A stretch of DNA of 64,000 nt from Membranipora membranacea (lineage: Eukaryota; Bryozoa; Gymnolaemata; Cheilostomatida; Membraniporidae): assembly GCA_914767715.1 (NCBI GenBank), contig OU612066.1:6515001-6579000 (forward strand), given 5' to 3'. The position numbers were made by a program, and so were the translations under genes. The notes beneath the pieces are model-generated. The model was given only the letters and a program-made list of their open reading frames with translations, was not told where the DNA came from and did not search any database. This document shows, piece after piece, positions 34,201 to 46,015 of the stretch. The first letter of the stretch is position 1; the number at the start of each line of letters is the position of its first letter.

Positions 34201-37200
34201 CAATGATGTTCATTATCATTATACTAATACAAGCTAGAGTGTGACATGGTGATAGTCTAATGAATATAATCATTTTATTGTAGTTGCTGGAATGCATTTA
34301 CATGTTTATGGTGAAAAACGGTTATGGAAAGAAAGAGATTCTAAAAAGCCTTCAAACTCTCATCAAAAAGTGTGAAGAAGAGACAAAATGGTGGACAGCC
34401 GTTCAGAAACGCTGCAAAGCTGTAGTTGGTGGGAAAATTTCGGTAAATCTGGAGGAATTCAGGAAGATAGTCTGCTTGGAGGTAAGCCTGAAGAATGAAT
34501 ATGTGGCATCTACATATTGTACAAGAATAACTGTATCACTGCAGGCTCAATTATCATTGGATATTGATTATATTATTCATAGCACATTAAAGTGTTTAGG
34601 AAAGCAAAAAACAACCACTGTTCATATCAAAGCTTTGCCATTGCAATGAACAAAGAAAGTAAAAATTTTCAGTACAATGAAATTGTTGAATGATGTGACC
34701 TAATTTAAAGTGCGAAAATCCAGGGTCTAGAAGGGTCTAGATTATGTTATCTCCCCTGTCACTGTAAACTAAAATATCTTTGACTACGCTACCGTTGTCC
34801 AATACTGTTTTTTGATAATTCCTAGTGTTAGTAGAGCAGACTTGTCACTGTCCTAGGTAAGCCCGAGCTAGGCTTACTGTTATAATGTAAGTGGATCATC
34901 ATTTAGATGTGAATCCGTGACAGGGGAGATAACATACTTTAGATCCTTCTAGACCCTGGATCTTTACACTTTAAATTAGGTTATATCATTCAATAATGTT
35001 CTTGTGCGAAAAAAATTAATTTCTTTGTTCATTGCAATGGCAAAGATTTGATATGAACAGTGGTTGATTTTTGCTTTCCTAAACACTTTAAACATTGAAT
35101 AAAAATTTCACAGTACTATCAAGGTCGAATATGTCTAATCATGTACTGTGTTCTGTAGAGTTTTATGGCCAAAAGAATCTTTGAGTTGACTGACAAAGAT
35201 GGCAATGGTGAAATTGATCAAACTGAGCTATTTACGATGACTTCTCTTCTAGCTACGGGGGACACTCGAGAAAAACTCAAGTTTCTTTTTACCATCTATG
35301 ATGAGAATGGTAAGTGTTTTGTCTATTTGGAAGCTACCCTGCAGACTGACAAGCCATTCTGTGGTGTTTACAAATTAATTCATTCCTCTATATGGCATCT
35401 GCTTACTCAAATACTGAACTCAATTCTAATATTTTTTGTTATATAATTTGTTTCAGGTGATGGTAGACTAGACAGAACCGAACTGAGGAGGGCGCTGGAC
35501 ACATCTCTCATGGGGAGTAGACTGGATACTGATACTAGTTATGCCTCCAAACTCGCTGACACATTCTTTAAAAGGGTCAGAGGTAACAGAATGGAGAAGT
35601 CTGCAGGTAAATTTTAAAAAATCTGTCAGTATATTACTGTGATTTGCACAACATTGAGGCCGTCTGGAAACACCATGTCAACACGGCATATTATTTGAGC
35701 TGATATCTGTATCTCTGACTTATCTTTTTCTTTTGGTTGAAATCTACAATCTTGTATTTCAATATGCAGAAGAAAGCAAGATGACTTTTGAAGAACTGGA
35801 CGATATGCTGAGAAAAAACCCGTCACTATATGATAATCTTGATCTCAAGTGAGTAAAGATTGGTACATAAACTATGATTTTAAAGCATCAATATCTCAAA
35901 AGTCCAGCAACTTAAATAAGTAGATGACGTCACCTACCACTCAGAAAGGAGATCAAGTTTGTAACATTGTGAAAAGGTTAAAATTTGACTAGTAATTTGG
36001 ACATGCGTTCATACAACTTTCTTTTTGGACCTTATTATCAGAACCCATCGGCCAGATGACTCAGAGAAGTCTTACGTTTAAGCTTCATGGTTGTCTAAAA
36101 TAGGGATTTTCCATTTCATCAGGGTATGAGCATCATGGTAGAGGAAAGGGATGACAAAATTAATGACTCTCTTTAGACTGTTTGAAATTTATCGTTGAGA
36201 AAGAAGCTCTTGGGCTTTTTAATGTCACAGCTAATCAAATATCAAGGAAATGACATGCATATTCCATATAGTCATATTTTGTAATCTCAGTAAAGGGAGA
36301 AAATTTTGTTTTTGTCCAAGTTTATGGTGTAGTCAGATTGTTTTAAAGAGTTTAAAAACAGGTGAAATTTATTCTCACAGATTGAACTGTCATAATTATT
36401 TTGTGACTTTCTGAAATAAATAAAAAGCTTATTAAAGGCAATTATCCAGAACATATCATAGGTATTTGGCATGGTTTTTAACTGAAATTTTGCACAATTA
36501 GCCATTAAGGTATTATTAATGCACAATTCCACTTTGCGCATGTGCACCAATCAATTCAGGTTGGTTATCTTTGCACCGTAGCGACTGAACTAATTCACAT
36601 GTGCTTGAGTTCCTAAATTATAGTTCTGAACCGACCCAAACTGAATAGAAGTAAGCTTCTATATGCAGCGTGTAATAAGGTCAATTGGGCCAGTTTGTGG
36701 CATTGTCGCTACGGTGCAGAGAGACTCGTATCTTAAAAGAAAGTCATATGAGTAATTACTGCCCAAAATTTCACTTGATATCATCAAAACGAATAAATCA
36801 TACATATTAATAATGGCTATAAAAAACGCACTTAATACTCATCATGTATTTTTAAGCCAATCCCCCATGTTTCTGCCTGCATAGTCTAAACAGGGATAAT
36901 TTATACAGATTCATTTTTCTTTTCCATTCTCACTTAAGCCTACTAGGAAATTCCCATCTCAAAAGGAAGCCGAACAGACAAACTGCAGGGAAAGTTGTCC
37001 GTAGTGTTGCAAAGCATGCTCAGATATACCTATCTATATGGATATGGATAATTCTTTTGAGTGCTGTTACTTGTGCAATAGCTAGCGAGAGAGCTCATCA
37101 GATGGTGATGAAGATGAGGGGGCCTGTTGACATACCCTTAGTCATAGCAAAGATATGTGGTAAGCCAATGATATGATCATTTAGCTGTGATGTTACTCAT

Positions 37201-40200
37201 ACTAAATGTTTTTCTCCCATCTTGGCACATGGATTGGAGGACAGCTCAGTTTGGGCCAATAGCAGTGCATGAAAATCTTCGCAGCAATTAAAATATTTTT
37301 ATAATTAATAATTTTAGGGCAGATACTGAACTTTCTATATTCCCTACTCCTGGTATACAACCTGAAAGGCATCATAACACGAATGCAGCAGACAGCTCTA
37401 CGCCACATCCTGCCTTTGGATGATACTATATATCTACATAAACTCACTGCTGTTTCTTCGTTTGTGGTGTCAACAGTTCACACAATTGCTCATATTGTTC
37501 GTCTAGGTTAGTATTGTTCTCAGGGTGCACAGTGGGTAAGGTTCTAACTCATTGCAGTTTGTTTTACATACGATTATGTGAATTGTGTTTTTTTGCGGTT
37601 CACTACAACTTTTTTTATTCCCATAGTAGGTGTCTTGTTATCGATACTATTGTCAAGATCATCATCTTTCTGTTTTAGGATTTTTCAGTTTTTTCAACAC
37701 AATAAATTGTGAATTGCCCTTTTTCACGTTCACTTTCATTTTTTTTAATTTTCATAGTAGGTGTATTGTAAATGTAACTACTGTCAAAACCATAATCTTG
37801 TCGTTATAGGATTAATAAGAAAAGAAGACAGCACAACATTTATGCAAAGTTCCAGTGTGTTCTGGACTGGAGTGATATTGATAGTTCTGATGATTGTATT
37901 CCTTACTTTGAGCACACAAAGATGTAGAAGTAAATCATTCACTGTAAGCACTGTGTGGTTTTGTTATCAAAATAAGAATTGATTCACCGCCACAACCAAC
38001 ACCACCACCAAAACCACCACAAAGACCAACACCACCACAAAGAAAAATACCACACAAACACCACAACCACCACCAAATCCCCCAACAGCAACACCAACTC
38101 CAACACCACATTCATCATCAGAACAACACCAACTACACCACCAACACCACCATTAAGATCAGCACCACCATAAACACCACCACCACTACCGCTACCACCA
38201 CCAACAGCAACACCATCACCACCACCACATCCACCAACACCACCACCACATCCATCAACACTTACACCAACACTAACACCAACAATAACACCAACACCAC
38301 CACATACAACACCAACAGCAACACCAACTCCACCACCACATCCATCATCACCATCGCCACCAACACCACCACCACATCCACCAACACCACCATCACCATG
38401 TGACCACATGTGACCTGATCTGTTATGTCTCTGTTACAGGTGTTTTATTTCAGCCATAAAGTGCTGGCAATGATCTGGTTCATATCGCTGATAGTCCATG
38501 CTAAAAGTTTCATATTCTGGTTCGTCGGACCGATGAGTCTATTTCTGCTTGAGAAGCTGTATGTTCTTTATGTCATTATAAAGAACAAGTCTGTGGTCAA
38601 AACTGTGTCAACCAATGACAATGTGAGTAATCTGTCTCAATGATGTGAGAGTTTATCCAACTTGTCATCTGAAAATCAACATAGAAGCTCATATCTAATA
38701 TACTAATGAGTTTAAAGGTTTATGGCAGCATTTTATATAGCTGAAACATTAAGCTGTGTAATTTTCATCACACCAAGACCATTCAAACTGCTTCAAAATT
38801 TACAGTGTGTATTTTTTCAAATGCATGTTTGTGATTGGAAAACGAATGACTGCATTGTTAGTACGATCTACTAATCTACACTTCAAAGAGTTCAAAAGCT
38901 TGTGTTTTCCATTGGACATCAATATATCTGAACAGAGTTTCAGTTTATCTGAAACACTTTTGTAAATTACTCGTTGCAGTACCGCATGACTTACCACTTA
39001 CCTTACCACACTCACTCTTTATCTTTCTCCAGGTAACAATTCTGACTATCAAACATCCAAAGCACTTTGACTACCATCCAGGAGATTATATCTTGGTCTT
39101 AATACCTGAAATCTCTGGTACAGCATGGAGACCTTTTACTATCAGTTCCAGTAAACAAGGTGAGTAGGCCACTATTATTTTATTCTTTACAATTGATGTG
39201 TGATCAAATACCAAAATAACCCAATGACAGCATGCAACATGAGCTCCACGAAACATTAGTCCATCCTTACACAGCTAGTGCTTAGAAATTGATTGATCTT
39301 GTAGATGTCCTCACCCTGCATGTACGGAAGGTTGGCTGGTGGACTGGTAAACTATACAAGACTGTCACAGCCCTCCAGAGAGCAACTACACGATCAAGTG
39401 AAGTCAACGAAGCCTTTCAGTCTCACTTCAAAGTCAATATTGGTAAGGGAACAACCACTCGAGAAGATAATGGAAAAAAAACAAAGATATCATAAATAGA
39501 ATGCTATCATAATTTGAGAATTCCATGCTAATTTCTCTATTTTTGATGCCGTAACTTTTTCAGATTTTGAACAAGTTAGAAGTTGCATCAATGTGACCAT
39601 GCACCACCATCAGTGTGACATCAGTTTTCTTCATGATTGTAGATGAAGAACTGCAGGTCGTTGAGGAAGTAGAGTCTGGGCAGGTGCTTGAATCATCTGC
39701 GGTAGTTTGCAATAAGAAGGCTGAGTTTGATCGCACTCAGAAGGAGCAGGTTGATCAGATCGTGCCTGTCAAATGGAAGGTAGTTTGCTGTCAATCTTCC
39801 AGAACGCACTCATCAAAACTTTGATTGTCCTGGCATGAGCATTGGATTTGACACATAATAATTTGTATATTTTCCTATACTCATAATATGTCTGGCATAT
39901 TGCAATCACGGCTCTCATTTGCTTCTTTTGTTTCAAAGATTCATATAAATGGCCCATTTTCTACACCAAGCACCGATATCTTGAAAAGGGAGCATGCAAT
40001 ACTTGTAGCTGGTGGAATCGGCATTACCCCATTTGCAAGCATACTAGAGAGCGTAGTTCTGACACTGAGACAACACACCAAAGTTTGTCCTTGTGGGTGC
40101 GAGTACAAAATGTTCATCGGAAAAGAGGCAGGATTCAGATTGAAAAGGGTATGTACTAACATTAATATTGTTTATTGATACCTACTACATGCCATAATCA

Positions 40201-41788
40201 ACAAATTTTGACTTCCTCTCACATCATTATGATCTTGTGCTCTGAGTGGTCAAGCAGTGTTTCATAAGTTGGGTATAGGATCCACCATATTTTTAATGTT
40301 TTAATGTCAACAAACATGGTTAACAACACTCAAATATACTAGAAGAAATATGTAAATTAGTTTCTCGCCAAAATTTGATTTATCATCAACTTGCTAGAAC
40401 ATATCGACCTTTACCCTGTATCCTTGTGTGTGTAGATTGACCTATTTTGGTTGACACGAAGTCAGAAGTCACTTGGCTGGTTTATTGAGGTATTCAAACA
40501 ACTAGAACAAGAACAGTCAGCACTTGGGCTAGATCCTCCCCTGGTTAATGTTCATCTCCATCTAACAGGTGAGTGACAATAAGAAACATCTCAGTGGTGT
40601 CTCTTCTTTGACGAGAGACCTTTTGCATCAGTAGAGTGCATGAGTCTTCCTCCCAGGCAAAATCACAGCAGGTTATGCAACTCTCATAACCTGTTTGCCT
40701 CATCCAGATGACTGTGATCAGGCGCCAAGTTCGCTAGGACTGATGCTTTACATGCAGGATCGCCTTAGATCAATCAGTTATTACAGAAAGATTAGCTCAG
40801 AAGCTGAATCAGTACTCAGTTCAATGCGCAGGTGCTCCGTGGTGCGGCCACTTACATCCTTTATCAAAATCTCTGTCTCCAACCCCGATTGATTCGCAAT
40901 TAATTTCATAATCCCCATGACATATGTTTATCCTGTTCTGAACAGCCACTGAAAACTGCCACTGGCGACTGGTGCTGTAAGACATGTCTTACAGCACTCT
41001 AGGCCTGTAAAGCATTGTTGATTGTGCTGTAGGGGTCGCATGAGTGCTGTAGGACACGTCCATACAGTACCAAAGTGATGGATTGTGTTAACGCTCAACG
41101 TGGGATGCACCAACAAACCATCTACTATGATTATTACATAAAACTGGCTACTGCCCATCATACAGAACTTTTTCTGTAATGAGTTATTTTATTTTCATTA
41201 TTTTGTTATACAGGTCTGCACAATGATACAGACATGCGAGGTACATTCTTACAGATTGCTCTAGACTCAGCTTTTGAGGATACATCTGTTGACATGCTTA
41301 CTGGTCTGAAAGCACAAACTAAACATGGTAATTGTAAATCCGCTGCGCTCTAAGTAATTCAAGGGGAGGAAGTATGGCACACAGACCCCCCTCACCCTCA
41401 CTTAATTTGTCTCAATGTACCACAAATTTCATTGTTTTTGCCTTCTAAGCAGTCATCCATTTTTCAGGAATATACAATTCTAAAAAAAATCACAAGGTCA
41501 CAATTGTCACGTGATGTTTGACTTGTAATACTGTTTTTGCTATGGAATTCCTTTCTTTGTTGTTGCAAAAGAAGGATAATAAAGTATAAACACCTTATTG
41601 TAGGCCGTCCTGACTGGGCCTCAGTTCTACCTGAGATTCTTGACCAGATGAAGCAAACTGGGAGTTCAACTCCTCCAGCTGATAGCAAACCGAAAGTCTA
41701 TGCCTGCGGCCCGGCACCATTATGTAAAGACCTTCGCCATCACTGCTCCAAACTTAAGATCTCATTCAAAGAAGAAGTCTTCAACTGA
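31226..41788 (+). CDS. NOX5-like EF-hand NADPH oxidase, copy B (18 exons, about 940 aa)
   Basis: Paralogue of copy A with identical intron positions and phases. Exons: 31226-31372, 33364-33539, 33966-34116, 34284-34481, 35159-35309, 35457-35606, 35770-35848, 36939-37159, 37318-37506, 37810-37943, 38440-38622, 39033-39159, 39305-39442, 39643-39779, 39939-40148, 40436-40568, 41214-41327, 41604-41788. EF loops: 236-247 (DKDGNGEIDQTE) and 272-283 (DENGDGRLDRTE). Heme histidines: H465/H479 and H538/H552, in hydrophobic helices. FAD motif W-R-P-F-T at 625-629; NADPH motif AGGIGITPF at 751-759; CGP at 914-916. Against copy A it has four more residues at the end of exon 2, eight at the end of exon 6 and one in exon 10. 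Acceptors before exons 8 and 15 end in AAG rather than the usual pyrimidine-AG. Exon sequence is strongly alike between copies while intron sequence is not, so the duplication is not recent. Start chosen because exon 1 is the same length (49 codons) in both copies. Confidence 0.9.
34575..35095. repeat. Large inverted repeat (about 185-bp arms) in NOX copy B intron 4
   Basis: The left arm (about 34575-34765: 'aaagtgtttaggaaagcaaa', 'gccattgcaatgaacaaag', 'gggagataacat' in complement) pairs with the right arm (about 34915-35095) in reverse order, around a 150-bp loop. In a transcript this folds into a long hairpin just upstream of exon 5. Probably a MITE or two head-to-head copies of one repeat. 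Copy A lacks it. Confidence 0.85.
36573..36717. repeat. Short element bounded by perfect 13-bp inverted repeats
   Basis: GCACCGTAGCGAC at 36573-36585 is exactly complementary to 36705-36717 in NOX copy B intron 7. The 145-bp span looks like a small MITE; no clear target-site duplication is visible. Confidence 0.5.
37555..37810 (+). repeat. Tandem duplication at the end of NOX copy B intron 9
   Basis: A unit of about 123 bp containing 'catagtaggtgt', 'ctgtcaaa(a/g)(c/a)cat' and an acceptor-like 'ttttagga' is present twice. The first ends at 37680 and the second at the real acceptor (37809). This creates a decoy 3' splice site 131 bp upstream of exon 10. Confidence 0.6.
37984..38402. repeat. 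Trinucleotide repeat (ACC/CCA)n in NOX copy B intron 10
   Basis: More than 400 bp of ACC/AAC/ATC-type triplets on the plus strand. The Gly/Val-rich 141-codon minus-strand frame is its translation and not a gene. It occupies the same intron as the ATC array of copy A. Confidence 0.9.
40972..40997. repeat. Perfect 26-bp palindrome in NOX copy B intron 16
   Basis: GTGCTGTAAGAC followed by its complement around a central AT. A related word, 'gtgctgtaggacacgtcc', recurs 55 bp further on, so this is likely the remains of a small repeat element. Confidence 0.6.
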
Positions 41789-41817
41789 AGATTATGATGA
41801 CCCATCCCATTGATTAA

Positions 41818-41823
41818 AATAAA
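41818..41823 (+). promoter_or_regulatory. Polyadenylation signal of NOX copy B
   Basis: AATAAA begins 30 bp after the stop codon and is followed by a T-rich stretch at 41842-41855, a normal arrangement for cleavage and polyadenylation. Confidence 0.5.
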
Positions 41824-41908
41824 ATCCTATCGCATCCATGTCTTCTTTTTTTATTCTTTGAGAGCCTAAAAGTCACATGTTAGTCTGCTAGATTGCTAAA
41901 TTGAGATT

Positions 41909-43330
41909 AAGTACAGTTTGTATTTACCCTGTTAGAAGGTGTAGAAACAACCAGGGCTAGATAAACTGTAGGTGAAGGGTAACCATCAACATAAAAAAGA
42001 AAGTGCCTTTTATTGTTGCAATTTTCATTAACTGTAGGTCACAGGAAAGTCAGGTTTGCATTTGCCGAATAAAATCTTCAAAATCAGCCTTGACTAGGTA
42101 TACAAGCATCGAAGATGAGATTGAACTGTTGATTATCAATACAAAAGTGATCATAAACATGATCATTTTGTCAAAAACATAAAAGAGAAATAAAAGACAT
42201 AATTGTCAATAACAAAAATATCTTATATGTTTGTGCCAATATGTGATAAACTGCTCCAGGTACTGCTAAAATAAGTTTCCCTGTTCCTGAAACATGTTGG
42301 TAAACATAATCATAAATCTAAATTTCTAGCCCTATCATTGTCAATCGCCCCATGTCAGACGTGGGGGGGGGGTGTTTGATTTGAAGGATGCAAACTATTA
42401 ATACATAATTGTTATGTATTTTGACAACCAAATTATGAAGTTACAAAAACGATTTTGTTGCATAGCGTTTAACACATTTTGTCATTTAGCATTTTAATAG
42501 TTAATACAATCAGAGGGAAAATTATTGCAAGTGTCCACGTAACTTATAACAAGTATTTTAAGAACACTCGAGCCGATTTATTCTACATCGTAATAAGAAA
42601 GAAGATATCTCCAACTGTATCTTTCAGAGTGTAGGACTTCTTCCCACTTGAGTACTGTGTACATATTGCTTCATAGCTCACAGAATTACTTATCCATATA
42701 TATTATATTGAGTTCTCTTGACGTTTAGTGAAAGCATGTTTTTATTACACCACTCATGCACATAATTCAGGTGTGAGTTTACCGCATAAATATCGAGATT
42801 TAGATTTTTGCTATTGTAAAACAGATTGGTGTCGTCTGCAAAAGCTAATATATCAACAACAAAAAATTTGTCTGGATCAAATCATTTATGTACATTTTGA
42901 ATAAAGTAGAGAAGAATGGATCCTTGCAGCACACCAAAAGTCACAGGCTGTGTCTCAGAGACAATGTTTCCAGCTTGGACAAATTGAGATTTCGATAAGA
43001 GATAACTTTCAAACCAACTTACCGTTGGCACATCATGGTGGTAAAGAGAATTTAGCTTTTGTAGTAAGACTTTATGATCAATCGTATCAAATGCCTTTGC
43101 AATATCAATAAAAATTCCAAGAATTGTGTTGCCTTGGTCAAGGGCACTGAGTGTCCTGTTACTGAATTTTAGAAGGGCATCAGCTGTTCCTTTCCCTTCT
43201 TGAAAACATGGGTCATGGGAGCTGATAGATATTTTGCAGCAGCTTTAATGAACCTTGATGGTATCTCATCAGGTCCAGTTACTTTTTTCCTTCAGAGCGA
43301 TAATTTCTTTGTGATGATTTGTTCAGGAAT
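41909..43330 (-). pseudogene. Decayed LINE with reverse-transcriptase remnants and 3' region
   Basis: On the minus strand from 43330: 'GPDEIPSRFIKAAAKYLSAP', an internal deletion, then 'IDIAKAFDTIDHKVLLQKL', a 'GVLQGSI' block and 'LAFADDTNLFYN', in shifted frames. These are RT motifs with the FADD box intact but the frame broken. The 3' part (42695-41909) ends an ORF with 'SSGKKSYTLKDTVGDIFF' before a stop, and is repeated in opposite orientation at 49883-50793. A run of ten Gs lies at 42361-42370. Confidence 0.75.
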
Positions 43331-43436
43331 TAACAGGGTGCGAGAATTTTACTTCAGAATAGCATGTTAGCTGTTGCTCTGACCTGGGACACAGAGCACT
43401 TGTGTACGGTGTGGTTGTGACACTCATTGGAGTAGG

Positions 43437-43700
43437 AGTGGACGGTAGCTCAGTTGGTTAGAGCGCCGTCCCTTCAGCATGCAAATGTTGAAGGTCGTGG
43501 GTTCGAATCCCACTGCAGTCTATCGACTACTGGGGTTTGATTGGCCCCCAGGTGTCGCTCCGACCTGTCTGCAAACTGAGAGCAAATGGGCGCAGATATT
43601 GCAGCATAGCCCCTAAGGCAACTGGTATTTCGCCACCCATGCTTCTGGATGTGGCGTGTGATATGACATCTGATTTTAATCAACCTTTAATCAATCAACC
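43437..43700 (+). mobile_element. tRNA-derived SINE, best-preserved copy
   Basis: A head of about 80 bp carries an A-box (TAGCTCAGTTGG) and a B-box (GGGTTCGAATCCC) of an RNA polymerase III promoter. A body of about 180 bp ('ccgacctgtctgcaaactga', 'gcagatattgcagca', 'ggatgtggcgtgtg') follows, with a short repetitive tail 'aatcaacctttaatcaatca'. The acceptor stem does not pair, so it is not a working tRNA. Other copies: 13725-13800, 49550-49790 and 55215-55457 (minus). Confidence 0.85.
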
Positions 43701-43807
43701 ATTGAAACTAATTCTGAGCTCAACATTGCTGTTGCAGTGGCATGAGCGTTGGTTCTTATACATGATCGTTCGAATTATTTATTACATTAATAAGTCTTAA
43801 ATTTCTA

Positions 43808-43969
43808 TTTGAAATGGGATCATGCAAAACTCATAGATGGTGGTATCAAAATTACTCAGTTTGCAACCATACTGGAGAATGTAGTTCTATGACTGAGACC
43901 AAGGTATTTCTTCGTGAGTACAAATACAAAATATCCATAGGAAATGAGTCAGGATTCAGATTGAAGAGG
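43808..43969 (+). pseudogene. Orphan decayed third copy of NOX exon 15 (NADPH-binding exon)
   Basis: It aligns along nearly its whole length with exon 15 of copies A and B. The first half reads 'DGGIKITQFATILENVV' (the NADPH loop GIGITPF changed to GIKITQF). A stop and a small deletion shift the frame, and the second half reads 'YKISIGNESGFRLKR', followed by a donor-like GT at 43970. Upstream and downstream exons were not found. It lies 2.0 kb after the end of copy B, same strand. Remnant of a third tandem NOX gene broken up by repeats. Confidence 0.85.
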
Positions 43970-44082
43970 GTTTGTTCTCTCTTTATTATTATTTATATCT
44001 TCCTTCCACACAACGTTATAAACAAATGAATAATAGCCTATAACATTCAATACATTATATTAGGTTTTATATTCTCTAGGTA

Positions 44083-46015
44083 ATGCCTGGCCTAGGACAC
44101 TAACTTGATAAATAGTAACCCCACTTTCTTGTTTTTCATTCTAGTTGAAGTTTTTCCTTGTTAAGTGACTTTCAAATCCTCAATGTTATATTAAATAGTT
44201 TCTCATACTTTCGATCGGAACTTTGAAATTTTGAATCAAATGAGGTCATGCAAATTAATAGGAGCTGTCAATAACTGGGAGCATCTGGTTCAGACACCTC
44301 ACAACATTTAATTAACCTTGTCATGGAAAACAAGGATCAGAGAGCAGATCGATCTGATATATACGGATAATTTATAAAAATAATTGGCAGGCAACAGGAA
44401 AATTGAAAACCATTTAGCCATTTTGCTTTCTCTGTTCTGGAACAATAATATAGATAGTGTCCATATTTTTTTGTTTTCACATTCCAATGCCTGTCAGTTG
44501 TCACGTTCAATTTATACATTTATCAATATAATGTAGTTCTGTCCTTTTATCACACTTTTATATTTGATTGGAAATATCTCCTGTTCCTCTCTATTCTGAA
44601 AGTTGATCAAAGCGTAGATCTACATTCCTAGTCCTAGGTTTCAATCTCTTAGGTCGAACTGGTGAGGGAGCAGAGAGTTGTGAGGGGGTCTCCATCTACA
44701 ATTACTTGGTTTTGTACCTCTGAAACTAAGTTTCAGTATGTGACCATAATTTGTACAAGGACCGAGAATTGTTTAATAGTGATTATTTCAGCCAAGGCTC
44801 ATTTCTCAAGCCTCAGCAAACAAAAAATTCACAATCTCTAGAGAACACATCATCTCAATACTAATAGTCCTAGAACAACCAGGATGAGCCTCTATGCCTC
44901 AGCTTGGTATTGTCAGTTTATCGTACAGTGACCAAGAAGAATGCGCATTGCGTTAAAACCTCTGACTCAATCCGACATTAGTCTATGAGTTTGGGGCGGA
45001 TAGGACTATTTCTCACACAAGGTATGAGCAATGATCGAAAATCCAATATGGGAGGACAGACCTTTGTCAATAAAAAAGTCAAATTTGTAGGTATCATGAT
45101 TCATCAATCTGAAACCCTGTGAAAGGAGTGGACAACTCTGCGTTATTTGATATTTTACTCATATCTGTATGTCCTTAGAACTAATGTTGTAATTGATGTG
45201 ACCTGCACCTGGTATATACATGATAACAGCTGAAGAAGAACGATGGAACAAAATGAAAGATGAACATCACATCACATCACAACAAGCCGCAGCAGCATCA
45301 GCTTCACATAAATGTAATCTATATCATTTATCATACAAAGGGTTATTCCCTCCTTAATAGAGATGTTAGAGCCACCATTATTGTCGACTCATCATATATC
45401 ACTTAATATCCAAAAAATTCATAATACTGATTCCCTGTTTTTGTTGATCTTGGAACACGCGCCAAATACAATTCCTCTTTATTAATTAACAAAACCAATT
45501 TTTTTAACAGACTTTTGATGCACAGGGAACATTTAAATGGGTACTGATTCCATTGGTCACAACAACAGATATTCCAAAGATAAAAATGACTATTATCCTT
45601 ACTATACCTACAAGACAAAGAAGAGTCTCTAGCAGTCACTAATGCTCTCAAGTAAACAAATGACGTTTTATTGATAGTGTTTTATACCAATGACTTTTCC
45701 TGATGCCTGCCAATTATTTTTATAAATTATCCGTATATATCAGATCAATCTGCTCTCTGATCCTTGTTTTTCATGACAAGGTTAATTAAATGTTGTGAGG
45801 TCTCTGAACCAGATGCTCCCAGTTATTGACAGCTCCTATTAATTTGCATGAACTCAACTGATTCAAAATTTCAAAGTTCCGATTGAAAGTATGAGAAACT
45901 ATTTAATATAACATTGAGGATTTGAAAGTCACTTAACAAGGAAATCTTCAAATAGAATGAAAAACAAGAAAGTGGGGTTACTATTTATCAAGATAGTGTT
46001 TTAGGCGAGGCACCA
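44083..46015. mobile_element. Fold-back element with about 320-bp inverted terminal arms
   Basis: The left arm 44083-44402 ('gataaatagtaaccccactt', 'aagtgactttcaaatcctca', 'acggataatttataaaaata') is matched in reverse complement by 45696-46015 with few differences. The 1.3-kb centre (44403-45695) has no transposase or other recognisable protein. Likely a non-autonomous DNA transposon with long terminal inverted repeats, or two repeat copies in opposite orientation. No clear target-site duplication. Confidence 0.8.

Noticed and set aside
37984-38409. 141-codon Gly/Val-rich minus-strand frame
   Set aside because: Translation of the ACC array in NOX copy B intron 10; no promoter, no homology, pure repeat composition.
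43437-43520. Possible functional tRNA gene
   Set aside because: A- and B-boxes are present but the acceptor stem does not pair, and the sequence continues into a repeated body; it is the head of a SINE.
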